A DNA stretch of 64,000 bases from contig CAILBC010000006.1 in assembly GCA_903832325.1 (NCBI GenBank), positions 88,001 to 152,000 of the forward strand. Reading direction: 5' to 3'. This stretch comes from an uncultured Sphingomonadales bacterium (GTDB lineage: Bacteria; Pseudomonadota; Alphaproteobacteria; Sphingomonadales; Sphingomonadaceae). Positions within the stretch are counted from its first letter, which is position 1. Every line of letters begins with the position of its first letter. The notes beneath the pieces were generated by a model. That model had not been told where the DNA came from and searched no databases. It saw only the letters and a program-made list of their open reading frames with translations. A program made the position numbers and the translations under genes. This document shows, in pieces, positions 9,027-18,521 of the stretch.

Positions 9027-10939
9027 TGCGGCCCATTCGCGGTCTTGCCGGTTGGGCCCTGGCGTGTCTGGCAGCGATCGCCCCGGTACTCGCACTTGCC
9101 CCGAACCTTGCACTTGCCCAGGCGCAAGTGCCCGTGGCGCAAGGGAGCACCCCGCCCGACGAACTGGCCCCCCCGGTCAAGCATCAGGCCCTGTTCTTTG
9201 CGCGGCGTCTGACCGGATATCTGCCCGTGCGCGATGGCACGCAGCTTCGTTACAGCGTGCTGCTGCCGCAGGGGAAGGGGCCGTTTCCGGTGATCGTGAA
9301 CTATTCGGGTTACGATCCCGGATCGATCGGCGGCGCGGCCTATATGGATGACAACACCGCGATGTCGGTCAATCTTGATCGCACGCTGGTGCAGGCAGGC
9401 TATGCCGTGGTCGGGATAAACGCACGCGGCACCGCCTGTTCGGAAGGGCAGTTCGAATTTCTGGCGCGGTCCTATGGCGAAGATGGCTATGACGCCATCG
9501 AATGGATTGCGCGCCAGCCCTGGTCCGATGGCGCAGTGGGCATGGCCAACTGGTCCTGGGCGGGGATGTCGCAACTGGCCACAGCCTCGGAACGGCCGCC
9601 GCATCTGCGTGCGATTGCCCCGGGCATGCCGCTGGGCGATGCACGGCTGGATAGCTGGTTTCCCGGCGGGGTGCCGGCGCCGGGTTTTGTCGATGGCTGG
9701 TGGGGCTATCTCCATTCGCGCTGGGATGCGGCGCGCACCAGCGCCCGGGCAGAGGGCGATCAGCGCTGTCTCACCCAGATTGCCACGAATGAACGCACAG
9801 CCGAGGCCGGCCGGGTGCCGGCCATTTTGATCCGGCATCCCTTGCGCGATGATTTCATCGAAATTCGCAACATGGCCGGACGCACCGGGCGGATCACCGT
9901 GCCGGTGCTATCAATGGAAGTGTTCCAGGACGAAGCCGTGATCTCGCGAATGGGCTATTTCCAGGAAACGCTCGATCCGTCGCGGCTTTGGTATGTTCAG
10001 ACCAATGGCGCGCACGATGTCTATGCTGCGCTGCGTTTTCGCCAGACGCTGATCGGCTTTTTCGACCATTTCCTCAAAGACAAGGCCAATGGCTTTGAAT
10101 CCACCCCGCATGTGCAGGTATGGATCGAAAGCACGCTCAAGGGTCCGGCAGACGGCCTGTTCGAAAACCTGACGCCCGGCATCGCCTTTGCCCACGCCAC
10201 CTATCCCCTGCCGGTCACCCCGCTGGCGCTGGCACTTTCCGCCGGGGGCAGGCTGGTTCAGGCCGCGGCGGGCACTGGTGCGCCGGACCATTTTGCCTAT
10301 CCCATGCGCGGGCCTGGGGTGAACACTTTGTTTGACAAGGACAATTGGGAACCACTTGGTCCCGATTGGCAGCGCGGCACGCTGGCCTTTACCACCGCGC
10401 CGTTTGATCACGATCTGGTTGCCTATGGCCCGGCCAGTGCCGACTTGTGGGTGACCACGGGCATTGCCGATGCCGATCTGCAGGTCACCGTCACCGAAGT
10501 GCGCCCCGACGGGCAGGAAATGTTTGTCCAGCGGGGCTGGCTGCGCCTGTCTGACCGCGCGCAGGACGCGGCGCGATCCACGGCACTGCGCCCCTGGCCG
10601 ATCGACCGGCCCGAAACCATGGCTGCGATGGTGCCCGGTGTGCCCGCGCTGGCCCGGATCGAAGTTCAGAAATTTGCCCATGCCTTTCGCAAGGGATCGC
10701 GGCTGCGCCTGTGGATCGATACGCCCAGCCAATATGGCGGTAACCTGTTTGCGCCGCAGTCGGTGCCGACGCAGGTGGAGGTGTTGCACGATGCCGACCA
10801 TCCATCGCGGCTGATAATCGGCACAGTGCCCGATCATTCGCTGCACGATGTGGCCGTGCCGGCCGCTTGGCCTGCCTGCGGCAGTGTGCTGCATCAACCC
10901 TGCCGCCCTGATCCGCTCATGCCGGCGTCCAGACCCTGA
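9026..10939 (+). CDS. Exported CocE/NonD family hydrolase (X-Pro dipeptidyl-peptidase S15 type)
   Basis: About 637 residues: a signal peptide, an alpha/beta-hydrolase domain, and a C-terminal jelly-roll (X-Pro dipeptidyl-peptidase C-terminal domain type) from about residue 420. The nucleophile is Ser177 in NWSWAG, and a catalytic Asp (EVFQDE) and His (TNGAHD) are visible. The family includes cocaine esterase, glutaryl-7-ACA acylase and dipeptidyl peptidases, so it cleaves an ester or amide, substrate unknown. The start at 9026 overlaps the previous stop; an ATG at 9011 is also in frame. It probably acts in the periplasm on material imported by the adjacent receptor. Confidence 0.85.
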   Translation: MRPIRGLAGWALACLAAIAPVLALAPNLALAQAQVPVAQGSTPPDELAPPVKHQALFFARRLTGYLPVRDGTQLRYSVLLPQGKGPFPVIVNYSGYDPGSIGGAAYMDDNTAMSVNLDRTLVQAGYAVVGINARGTACSEGQFEFLARSYGEDGYDAIEWIARQPWSDGAVGMANWSWAGMSQLATASERPPHLRAIAPGMPLGDARLDSWFPGGVPAPGFVDGWWGYLHSRWDAARTSARAEGDQRCLTQIATNERTAEAGRVPAILIRHPLRDDFIEIRNMAGRTGRITVPVLSMEVFQDEAVISRMGYFQETLDPSRLWYVQTNGAHDVYAALRFRQTLIGFFDHFLKDKANGFESTPHVQVWIESTLKGPADGLFENLTPGIAFAHATYPLPVTPLALALSAGGRLVQAAAGTGAPDHFAYPMRGPGVNTLFDKDNWEPLGPDWQRGTLAFTTAPFDHDLVAYGPASADLWVTTGIADADLQVTVTEVRPDGQEMFVQRGWLRLSDRAQDAARSTALRPWPIDRPETMAAMVPGVPALARIEVQKFAHAFRKGSRLRLWIDTPSQYGGNLFAPQSVPTQVEVLHDADHPSRLIIGTVPDHSLHDVAVPAAWPACGSVLHQPCRPDPLMPASRP

Positions 10940-10956
10940 ACCGAAAGGAAATTTCC

Positions 10957-11565
10957 ATGTCCTTGTCCCGCCGCCACGCGCTTGGCCTGATCGGCGCCAG
11001 CCTGCCGCTTGCCACGGCCGCTACCCGCCTTTCCGCGACCGCGCCCCTGGCCCATGAACCTGCGGCGCCGCCGCTGCCAGCCGGCGGCGTGCCAAAGGTC
11101 TATGACCAGGTCGGGCTCGAATGGGTGATGAACATTCTGCCGTTCTGTTCCGATCCCGAATTCATGGGCGACAAGGCCGACCAGACTGCTGCCGATGGCG
11201 ATCGCTATGATGTCTGGCCGATCATTGGCGGCACGTTCCATGGGCGCGGCATCAAGGGCACGGTGATCCCCGGCGGCGGCGATTTTCCGGTGGTGCGGCC
11301 CGATGGCGTGGTAATCGTGGATGCGCTCTATCGGCTGAAAACCGATGACGGCGTGGAAATCATCATCCACAACACCGGTCTCGGCTATACCGAAGACAAA
11401 TACCGCCTGCTGCCGACGTTCAACGTGCCGGGCAAGAAATACGCCTGGCTGCGCGAATCCGCATTCGTCGCCACGCTGACTTATCCGATCCCGCCCGAGA
11501 TCAAGGCACCCGATTTCGGGCCCAAGGCCAATGGCCGGCTGATCCAGGTTTTCCGCCTGACTTGA
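10957..11565 (+). CDS. DUF3237 family protein with Tat-like signal
   Basis: A 202-residue protein. The N-terminus (SRRHALGLIGASLPL) looks like a twin-arginine signal. The rest matches the compact beta-barrel DUF3237 family (a WPIIGGTFHGRGIKG pattern, then DALYRLKTDDG and a YSVxxTTFxxP-like core). The function of the family is not established. AAAGGAAA lies upstream, 17 bases after the preceding gene, so it belongs to the same operon as the hydrolases. Confidence 0.8.
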   Translation: MSLSRRHALGLIGASLPLATAATRLSATAPLAHEPAAPPLPAGGVPKVYDQVGLEWVMNILPFCSDPEFMGDKADQTAADGDRYDVWPIIGGTFHGRGIKGTVIPGGGDFPVVRPDGVVIVDALYRLKTDDGVEIIIHNTGLGYTEDKYRLLPTFNVPGKKYAWLRESAFVATLTYPIPPEIKAPDFGPKANGRLIQVFRLT

Positions 11566-11583
11566 ACGGGTGGAAGGGGGCGA

Positions 11584-13173
11584 TCAGGGTTTGGCGCCGG
11601 TCGCTTCGGCCAGATGCGCGCGGATATCGGCATCGCCGGGCCGCAACTGAGCCGCGCGTTGCAGCAGTGTGGTCGCTTCGCCTTTGCCGGTGCCCGAACG
11701 CAGCAGGGCAAGCCCCAGGGTATCGATCGTCACCGGGTCATCGGGCGCGAGCGCCAGCGCCTTGCGCGCCAGCGGCACGGCATCACCCGCGCGGCCCAGC
11801 TCGATCCTGACGTAGGCGGCGTTGTTATAGGCGATCGCCGAATGGGCATGCGCGGTGGCCAGCATCTGCGCATAAACCGCATCGGCATGGGCCCAATCGT
11901 GCGCGCGGATGGCGGTCTGTGCCTCGGTCATGGCCGCGGCATCGGGATCGACCGCGGGGGTTGCCGCGGCACGCGCCGCCAGATCGGCCGCAGCGGGATC
12001 GTGGTTGGCGGCGGCCAGCCGGGCCGCAAGCTGCAACGGCGCGGCACCGGCATTGGCAGTCATCGCCAACGGTTTCAGCGCGCGCCAGGCGGCGCCCGGA
12101 TCGCCCTTTTGCGTCAGCATCACCGCCAGCGCAAAACGGGCACGCCCATCATCGCCGCCATGCAGCACATAGGCATTCAGCTGGTTGATCGCATCTTCCT
12201 TGCGCCCGACCTGGGCAAAGGCCAGCCCCGCGAGCAGGCGCAGCGCATTGTTGGCATTGGGTTTGTCGGCAAACGGGGTCAGCAGCCGCGCCGCCTCATC
12301 CGCATGGCCCGAATCAAAGGCGATCTGCGCACCATAAAGCGCGATCCACACATCCCCGGGCGCCGCCTTGCGCGCGCGATCGAGCCAGGTCATTTCCTCG
12401 GCATGGTTGCTGGCGCTGCGGGCCAATCCGGCCAGCGCCAGCATCGGCACCTGGTGATCGGGACGCAAATGATTGGCGCGGGTGAAAATATCCTGCGCAT
12501 CGCGGGCGCGGCCTTCGCCCAGCGCAACCTGCCCCGCAAACACCACCGCCTCGAAATCTTCGGGCGCATGGGCCAGCAGGTCTGTTGCAATCGCATCGGC
12601 GCGCGTGCGGTCGCCACGCGCCATGGCCCGCACCCCGTCCAGCACCTTCAGATCGGGCGATGCGGACCAGCGGGCGAGGGCCCGGTCAAGCAGCGCCATC
12701 CCGGGCTGGGTATTGTCCGCGCGCACCAGCGCGCGCACTTTCACCGCGGCCGAAACCGGATCGGCCGGTTCATCAGGGCCGATCACCTGCAACGCCGCCG
12801 CGGCATTGCCCTGGGCCAGTTGCGCCTTGGCCAGCAGGGGGCGCACTTGCGCCGCCTCATCGGCGGGCAGGGCGTCGGGTGCGGCGCGCGTTACCGCTTC
12901 CAATAGCAGCGCGGCGCGCCCGGCATCACCTTGTTCCAACGCCACCCGCGCGGCCAGTAACTGCAGCCCGGGATCGCCGTGGCCATCCCGTGTGGCCGCC
13001 TTGAGCAGGGTATCGGCCTGATGCCAGTCGTTATGCGCCAGCGCCGCCTGCGCATCGCGCGCGGCCGTGGCCGGGTCGGAGCCATGGCTGCCGCATCCTG
13101 CCGGCAGCGCGAGGGCCAGTGTCGCCAGGGCCCGTATCGCCATGACACGCCAGACCTGAACAGGCTGCTTCAT
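11584..13173 (-). CDS. TPR-repeat lipoprotein
   Basis: A 529-residue protein with a lipoprotein signal (LALPAGC lipobox at about residue 26) and almost entirely helix-pair repeats of the TPR type: many A-x-G/N-x-x-x-A blocks, and a final repeat ending LGLALLRSGTGKGEATTLLQRA. The start was chosen from AAGGA eight bases before the ATG; two other ATGs are nearby. Such lipoproteins (for example PrsT) are known beside exosortase/PEP-CTERM loci. Here the next gene, divergent, is a PEP-CTERM protein, which supports that kind of role. No exosortase is in the window. Confidence 0.75.
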   Translation of the reverse strand: MKQPVQVWRVMAIRALATLALALPAGCGSHGSDPATAARDAQAALAHNDWHQADTLLKAATRDGHGDPGLQLLAARVALEQGDAGRAALLLEAVTRAAPDALPADEAAQVRPLLAKAQLAQGNAAAALQVIGPDEPADPVSAAVKVRALVRADNTQPGMALLDRALARWSASPDLKVLDGVRAMARGDRTRADAIATDLLAHAPEDFEAVVFAGQVALGEGRARDAQDIFTRANHLRPDHQVPMLALAGLARSASNHAEEMTWLDRARKAAPGDVWIALYGAQIAFDSGHADEAARLLTPFADKPNANNALRLLAGLAFAQVGRKEDAINQLNAYVLHGGDDGRARFALAVMLTQKGDPGAAWRALKPLAMTANAGAAPLQLAARLAAANHDPAAADLAARAAATPAVDPDAAAMTEAQTAIRAHDWAHADAVYAQMLATAHAHSAIAYNNAAYVRIELGRAGDAVPLARKALALAPDDPVTIDTLGLALLRSGTGKGEATTLLQRAAQLRPGDADIRAHLAEATGAKP

Positions 13174-13537
13174 TCTGATCATCCTTGCTGCACAGTAGGC
13201 CTCATCTTTGCCTGTCATGGCGCAGGACCTTTGAATTTTCAGTTCCCGTGAGGGCCCGATGGCGGCAATTTCAGTCCGTTCCGGTGGTTTGTTCGGCGCA
13301 AATGCGGTTTTCGGGCGGGTCTTGATTACGACCCGGCTGATTGTGGGAAAACAACAATAGCAACGCAAAGTCATGAATGCTTTTGTTTTTATCTGTCGGG
13401 CTGACATTGCTTTGCTTAGCCGTCGAAACAAGACGTTTCAAAGTGAAACAGCGCAATATGGTAAACAGCATCGCAACCATGCGGGCCCGAGGCTAGACCG
13501 GGTCCACGAACAGCGTTGGTGATTCGCACAGGGATTT
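13174..13537. other. 364-bp divergent intergenic region
   Basis: It lies between the TPR lipoprotein (minus) and the PEP-CTERM gene (plus). It is less GC-rich than its surroundings near 13330-13470 and presumably carries both promoters. A near-palindromic GTCGAAAC...GTTTC motif lies at about 13421-13441. No convincing small gene was found; the minus-strand open frame inside lacks a ribosome site. Confidence 0.5.
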
Positions 13538-14116
13538 ATGGGCATGCGCACTTTCAACCAGATCATGCTGGCCGCCGGTCTTGCCGTGGCCGTTGCCGCC
13601 CCGGCGCAGGCCACGATTTACGATTACACCATGGCCGGCAACAGCGGCCTGACCATTGCCAATGTCGGTGTCCTGCCGGGTCAGCCCCCATTCACGGGCA
13701 ACCTCCTGATCGACACCGCCGCCGGTACCGGCACGCTGACTGGCGACAATGGCGCGATCAACATCAATTTCACCGGCAATTTTGCCGGCTTCATGGGCGG
13801 TGCAGCCCCCATGAACATGTACAATGTCGTGATCAACCCGGCGAGCAGCATCACCGTCGGCGGCCACACGTATTCGCTGGTTGCCCCTGCTTCGACGCAC
13901 CCGGACATGGTGGAATTCATGGGCAGCTACATCAATCTTTGGGCGGAATGGTCGTCGCCCGGATGCTCCACCTGCAAAATTCTGGGTGATACGATCGGCA
14001 ACATCACCGGCGGCGGCACGCCCGTGCCAGAGCCGGGCATGGTCGGCCTGATGGCGCTGGGCGTCGCCGGCCTGGCCTGGCAGCGCCGCCGCAAGGCACC
14101 GCTCGCCCTGGCCTGA
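13538..14116 (+). CDS. PEP-CTERM sorting-domain protein
   Basis: A 192-residue exported protein with a signal peptide (cleavage near AQA) and a C-terminal sorting signal at about residues 163-192. The signal is VPEPG, a hydrophobic helix (MVGLMALGVAGLAW) and a basic QRRRK cluster, as recognised by exosortases in exopolysaccharide-producing proteobacteria. The middle is a Gly/Asn/Thr-rich beta-type region without a recognised domain. AGGGA precedes the ATG; a second ATG two codons in is possible. The exosortase must be encoded elsewhere. Confidence 0.85.
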   Translation: MGMRTFNQIMLAAGLAVAVAAPAQATIYDYTMAGNSGLTIANVGVLPGQPPFTGNLLIDTAAGTGTLTGDNGAININFTGNFAGFMGGAAPMNMYNVVINPASSITVGGHTYSLVAPASTHPDMVEFMGSYINLWAEWSSPGCSTCKILGDTIGNITGGGTPVPEPGMVGLMALGVAGLAWQRRRKAPLALA

Positions 14117-14135
14117 TTGTCCTGGCCTGATTGTC
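14108..14135. repeat. 14-bp tandem repeat across the PEP-CTERM stop codon
   Basis: Two perfect copies of CTGGCCTGATTGTC; the first contains the TGA stop. Confidence 0.85.
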
Positions 14136-14157
14136 CTGAGAGGCGATACGCACATCA

Positions 14158-14193
14158 AAACGCCGGCCAGTGTCTGTGCACTGGCCGGCGTTT
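14158..14193. terminator. Strong bidirectional hairpin terminator
   Basis: A perfect 15-bp stem (AAACGCCGGCCAGTG paired with its complement) with a six-base loop, flanked by A on one side and T on the other. It lies between the convergent PEP-CTERM and porin genes and can terminate both. Confidence 0.9.
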
Positions 14194-14210
14194 CGCGTTT
14201 CAGGTCTGGA

Positions 14211-15821
14211 TCAGAACCCGGCTTCGATGCCGACCAGGCCAACGTTGGAAATCGCCCCGGCATCGGACCAGCTTGATCCATCGGGGAAGTTCCCGCCCGA
14301 CATGAACGTCAGCGGGGCATAGCCCTGGGTGTGGATCGCTTCGACAAAGCCCTTGATCCCCGGTGCATAGCGGTGCGCCAGGCCCAGCACCCACTGTTTC
14401 TGGCGGTGCCACGGCGTATCCGCCGCGCCCGAATGGACCGCGCTGAATTCAAACGACAGATCAACCCCTTGTGGCGTGACCGGCAGGGCATAGCGCGCGC
14501 CGATCGTGCGTGCGCTGACGATCGCGGCGGGGCTCGCGGCATAAGGATTGGGCTTGCCATTGGGGGCCAGCGCCGGCGTCCCCGATGCCAGCCAGGGATC
14601 GGTGGTGCGTGCAAAATCGACATTCACGCGCAGCCGCCGCCAGGTTGCCGTGCCATAAGCGGCCCAGGCCGGATTGAACACGTGGCACGCGCCAAAGTGC
14701 CCGGCCGGATAAGGATCGCAATAATCGCTGCCGCGTTCGTAGCTGGCCCCGGCCATGACCGACAGATCCTGCAGATGTGCGGTATAATTGGCATCAAACG
14801 CATAATTGTTGACCAGTGACGGCACGCCCGTGCCCGATACCGGCGTATTCACCGCGCGGAATTGCGCGCCGCCTTCGATCGCCATCGCGCGCAGATGCAA
14901 CCCGCCGCGCACAAAGCCCAGTTCCGCCCCGTTGGCGAGACCGGCGAAGGTGTGCCAGTTCCACGAATTCGAAAACGGGCTGACCGTGTCATTCAGACCA
15001 AACGGCACGTCGATCTTGCCCAGCGCGGCATAGACCGGAAACTTTCGCAGATTGCCCAGCAAGACGAAAGCGGAATTCACCGTAACGGTGTTGCGCGCCA
15101 CCGTGGTGTTGGTGCCCGCGCCAAAGTTCTGTTCGGGATTGTACAGCATGCTGACATAAGTCGTCATCCAGGGCGTCAGCGCCGCAGTCATCGACAGCGA
15201 TGCCGAATGGACCGTCAATTCCGAAACGTGGTTGCCCACTTCGTTGCCATTGGTGGGAAACCGCATGACCCAGTCAAACTTGCTGGCACGGTTGGAATAT
15301 TCCCAATCGCCCATGGCAATGGCCTGTCCGCCAAACGTGATCCGCGCCGCAAGATCGCCCGATTGGCGCCCGCGCAGCAGGATCAGCGGCTTGGTATTGG
15401 TCCATTCGGTGTGGCTGAGCAGCTGTTCGCTGATCGGCGGGGCAATGCCGAACACCGCAGCGCCGCCGGTGCCGGACGCGTCGCCTGATGCGGAGGCATA
15501 TTGCCCCGGGCCGGGCGTACCAGCAGTAGCGGGGCCAGCAGTAGCGGGACCGGTTGCGGGCGCGGCGGCAATGGCTGGCGCGCCCGCAGCAGCGGCCAGC
15601 GCAACCGGCGCCGGGCTGTCAGGCACGGCCAATTGCGCGATCAGGCGGTCGGCCGCCGGGCCATGGGCAGTCGCGCGAATAAAGTCGATCAGCGCCGCGT
15701 TGGCCTTTTCCAGCCGCGCAATCCGCGCCTCGGTGTCCGCGTCCGCAGCGGCAAATGCCGGCGCGCATGGCATCAGCCACACCGCCGCCAGCAGCACGAG
15801 CCCAAATTTCCCTCGCAGCAT
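14211..15821 (-). CDS. LbtU-like outer-membrane porin
   Basis: A 536-residue protein: a signal peptide (cleavage after AFA), a short coiled coil (TEARIARLEKANAAL), an Ala/Pro/Gly-rich linker, then a beta barrel with alternating aromatic strands ending in IEAGF. Barrel motifs such as YAALGKIDVPFG and NDTVSPFSNSWNWH resemble the LbtU siderophore-porin family of Legionella. Substrate here is unknown, and it could be a general porin of that fold. GGAG precedes the ATG; the longer upstream frame is not needed. Confidence 0.7.
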   Translation of the reverse strand: MLRGKFGLVLLAAVWLMPCAPAFAAADADTEARIARLEKANAALIDFIRATAHGPAADRLIAQLAVPDSPAPVALAAAAGAPAIAAAPATGPATAGPATAGTPGPGQYASASGDASGTGGAAVFGIAPPISEQLLSHTEWTNTKPLILLRGRQSGDLAARITFGGQAIAMGDWEYSNRASKFDWVMRFPTNGNEVGNHVSELTVHSASLSMTAALTPWMTTYVSMLYNPEQNFGAGTNTTVARNTVTVNSAFVLLGNLRKFPVYAALGKIDVPFGLNDTVSPFSNSWNWHTFAGLANGAELGFVRGGLHLRAMAIEGGAQFRAVNTPVSGTGVPSLVNNYAFDANYTAHLQDLSVMAGASYERGSDYCDPYPAGHFGACHVFNPAWAAYGTATWRRLRVNVDFARTTDPWLASGTPALAPNGKPNPYAASPAAIVSARTIGARYALPVTPQGVDLSFEFSAVHSGAADTPWHRQKQWVLGLAHRYAPGIKGFVEAIHTQGYAPLTFMSGGNFPDGSSWSDAGAISNVGLVGIEAGF

Positions 15822-15971
15822 GAAATCTCCAGCATTGCGCGCGCCCCGGCACCGCCCCATCCGGGTTCCGACCGCGTGAATGCCTCCGCAATAACCACCT
15901 AATGGTTAATACGCAGTTTTGGGGATTGGCTCTGGACCCGATAATCGGCCCGGACTGGACAAGAATGGGCC

Positions 15972-16061
15972 TGGCGGACAGGGTGGGATTCGAACCCACG
16001 GTGAGCTTGCACCCACGGCGGTTTTCAAGACCGCTGCCTTAAACCACTCGGCCACCTGTCC
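15972..16061 (-). tRNA. tRNA-Ser (anticodon TGA), CCA encoded
   Basis: A 90-nt gene with a perfect 7-bp acceptor stem (GGACAGG/CCTGTCC), discriminator G and an encoded CCA. It has a long class II variable arm (GTGGGTGCAAGCTCAC), TTCGAATC in the T loop and TGA in the anticodon loop (CTTGAAA). Confidence 0.97.
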
Positions 16062-16262
16062 ATTGGCTGCCAAACTGCCCGCATGGTACCGAGAGCAACA
16101 CAGCAAAACCAAGGGCCCCGTCGATAGTTTGCGATCCGGCGTTGGCAAGAAGTTTTCGCCCTGGACGTTTTCGCCCAGGGCGTTTTCAGTTGACCGCGAA
16201 ATCGGGGGCTTTCGCGACAAGGGGGATTCACACCGGGGGTGGGCTGTGCGACAAGCGTGAGG

Positions 16263-17360
16263 ATGAGCCGGATTGTTCGAACCCTTGCATTGGCGCTGGC
16301 CGTGATATCCGGATCGATGGTTCCGGGCGCGGCGGCAGATGGTCAGGCGTTAGTCCAGGCTGGGGTCCAGACCGTGATGACTCCGCCTGCGAGTAGCGAA
16401 ACTGCCGGCGGGCAGGGCGGGTTTGCGGGCTTTCTGCAAGTTTTGGCGGCACGTGCCCGCGCCGAAGGCGTGCGCGAGGGCACGATCCATGCGGTGATCG
16501 ACGGATTGACTTATGATCCAGACGTGGTGTGGCATGACCGTGCGCAGCCCGGGGTCAGCTCTGGCGTGGCACCGCGGTTCGAACCCTATCGCCGCACCCA
16601 TGTCGATGCCGGGCGCATCGCGCGCGGCCGGGCGCTCTATGCCGCATCGGCCCCGCTGGTCGCCGAGGTAGAGGCGCGGTATGGCGTGCCCGGTGCGATC
16701 GTCCTGGCGATCTGGGGCCATGAAACCAATTATGGCAGTTTTACCGGCACGTATGATCTGCCGCGATCGATCGCCTCGCTCGCTTATGAAGGGCGGCGGC
16801 GGTCGCTGTTTTCCGAAGAGTTTGTCGCGCTGCTGAAGATGATTGACCGGGGCGTGCCGCGCGCGCGCCTGCGCGGCAGCTGGGCCGGCGCCTTTGGCAA
16901 TCCGCAATTCCTGCCCAGCGTCTATCTGCGCGTGGCGCAGGATGCCGATGGCGATGGCCTGGCCGATATCTGGACCAACCGCGCCGATACGCTGGCCTCC
17001 ATCGCCAACTATTTCCGCGATGCCGGCTGGCGGCGCGGCGAACCCTGGGGCCTGGCCGTCACGGTTCCGGCCGGGTTCGATCGCGCGGCGCAGGCCAATC
17101 GCATGGTCAGTCCGCGCTGTCCGCAGGTCTTTTCCCGCCATTCGCGCTGGCATACCGTGGCCGAATGGCGCGCCATGGGAATTGTCCCGGCGCACGGCGC
17201 CTGGCCCGATGACCGGGTGCAGGCCACATTGTTCGAACCCGATGGCCCGGGGCATGCGGCCTGGCTGCTAACCGGAAATTATCGGGTTATCCTCGATTAC
17301 AATTGTTCCAACTATTATGCCCTTTCCGTAGGATTGCTTGCCGATGAGATCAGTCACTAG
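16263..17360 (+). CDS. Lytic murein transglycosylase, MltB family
   Basis: A 365-residue exported enzyme that cleaves peptidoglycan glycan strands. A signal peptide (cleavage after AAA) is followed by an SLT_2/MltB domain covering most of the chain. The catalytic Glu154 is in WGHETNYG, followed by the family motifs SLAYEGRRRSLF and GSWAGAFGNPQFLPS. A GTG at 16239 is also in frame. The next gene, RlpA, starts before this one stops, so the two glycan-processing enzymes are translationally coupled. Confidence 0.88.
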   Translation: MSRIVRTLALALAVISGSMVPGAAADGQALVQAGVQTVMTPPASSETAGGQGGFAGFLQVLAARARAEGVREGTIHAVIDGLTYDPDVVWHDRAQPGVSSGVAPRFEPYRRTHVDAGRIARGRALYAASAPLVAEVEARYGVPGAIVLAIWGHETNYGSFTGTYDLPRSIASLAYEGRRRSLFSEEFVALLKMIDRGVPRARLRGSWAGAFGNPQFLPSVYLRVAQDADGDGLADIWTNRADTLASIANYFRDAGWRRGEPWGLAVTVPAGFDRAAQANRMVSPRCPQVFSRHSRWHTVAEWRAMGIVPAHGAWPDDRVQATLFEPDGPGHAAWLLTGNYRVILDYNCSNYYALSVGLLADEISH

Positions 17361-18441
17361 CCTCGCCGCCGGCGCGGCCATCGCGGGCCTCATTCTGGCG
17401 CCAGCCCCGGCACAGGCCCGGGCACGCGCGGTTCCGGCCGCAACCATGCCCGGCACCGGGCCGGAGGCTGATTATCCGGTGACCGTTGGCGATCCCTATG
17501 TGATTGGCGGGGTTACCTATACGCCGGCCGATACGCTGAATTACGATGCGGTGGGTTATGCCCATGCCGGGACAGAGGGATCGGGGATCAGCGGGGCGCA
17601 CCATGCGCTGCCCTTGCCCTGCTATGTGGAGGTGACCGCGCTCGATACCGGGCACACCGTGCTGGTGCGGCTGGACCGTCGCGGGCCGATGAACGGCAAG
17701 CAATTGCTGGAATTGTCGCCTGCGGCCTGGGCCCAGCTCGGCATGCCGGCAGGGGCGGGCGACGTGCCGGTGCGCGTGCGCCGGGTAAACCCGCCCGAAA
17801 ACGAACGCGCGCTGTTGCGATCGGGCAGCCATGCGCCCGATCGCATGGAAACCCCGCCCGGGCTGTTGACCGCGCTGCGCCGCAAGCTGGGCATTGCCAC
17901 GCCCGCCACCCCGGATGAGCCGCCATCGACCACGCTGTCGGGCGCGCCTGTTCCCACCGACCCCCGCGTGCGCACGGCCCGTCCTGCGCCCGCCACGCGA
18001 CCGGCACCCCGTTTGCAACCGGTCGCGATGCCGCATAACGCAGCAACTCCCGCTCCGCCGCCGCAGCCGGTGGCGCCACCACCTCCGCCGCCCATGGTGC
18101 CGACTGAAATGGCGCCGCCCGTGCCCACCACACACCATGAACCGGCGCCAAAGCCCAAACCCGCCGAACCCGTAAAGCCCGTCCCGGCGCATGCGGCACC
18201 GGCCCATACTGCACCGGCCCACACTGCACTGCCCGAGCACCACTTGATTATCCAGGTCGCCGCGTTTTCCTCACGCGAGCGCGCCGAAAAGGCCGCCGCA
18301 CAAGTGGGTGGCAGCGTCGAAGCCGCCGGAAAGCTGTGGCGCGTGCGCATGACCGCGGGCGATGAGGATGAGGCACGCACCGCACTGGCGAAGGCGAAAA
18401 AGGCGGGCTATGCCGGGGCGATAATCCTGCACCACGATTGA
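17344..18441 (+). CDS. rlpA: RlpA-like septal ring lytic transglycosylase with SPOR domain
   Basis: A 365-residue exported protein. After the signal peptide come a double-psi beta-barrel RlpA domain (about residues 50-150, with LDRRGPMNGKQLLELS holding the catalytic Asp), a long Pro/Ala-rich linker (about 200-290) and a C-terminal SPOR domain (about 297-365). RlpA cleaves glycan strands lacking stem peptides, and SPOR targets it to septal denuded glycan. It overlaps the upstream transglycosylase by 17 bases. Confidence 0.88.
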   Translation: MRSVTSLAAGAAIAGLILAPAPAQARARAVPAATMPGTGPEADYPVTVGDPYVIGGVTYTPADTLNYDAVGYAHAGTEGSGISGAHHALPLPCYVEVTALDTGHTVLVRLDRRGPMNGKQLLELSPAAWAQLGMPAGAGDVPVRVRRVNPPENERALLRSGSHAPDRMETPPGLLTALRRKLGIATPATPDEPPSTTLSGAPVPTDPRVRTARPAPATRPAPRLQPVAMPHNAATPAPPPQPVAPPPPPPMVPTEMAPPVPTTHHEPAPKPKPAEPVKPVPAHAAPAHTAPAHTALPEHHLIIQVAAFSSRERAEKAAAQVGGSVEAAGKLWRVRMTAGDEDEARTALAKAKKAGYAGAIILHHD

Positions 18442-18521
18442 TCGTGGCCAGGCGGCTGTCGCTGCGCCCCTGTTGGCAAGGCGACAACCGAAAACCCCAT
18501 TGCCGGACTGCGCCCATTTTG

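Noticed and set aside
13271..13480. 69-codon minus-strand frame in the divergent intergenic region
   Set aside because: No ribosome site, atypical composition, and it overlaps probable promoters.
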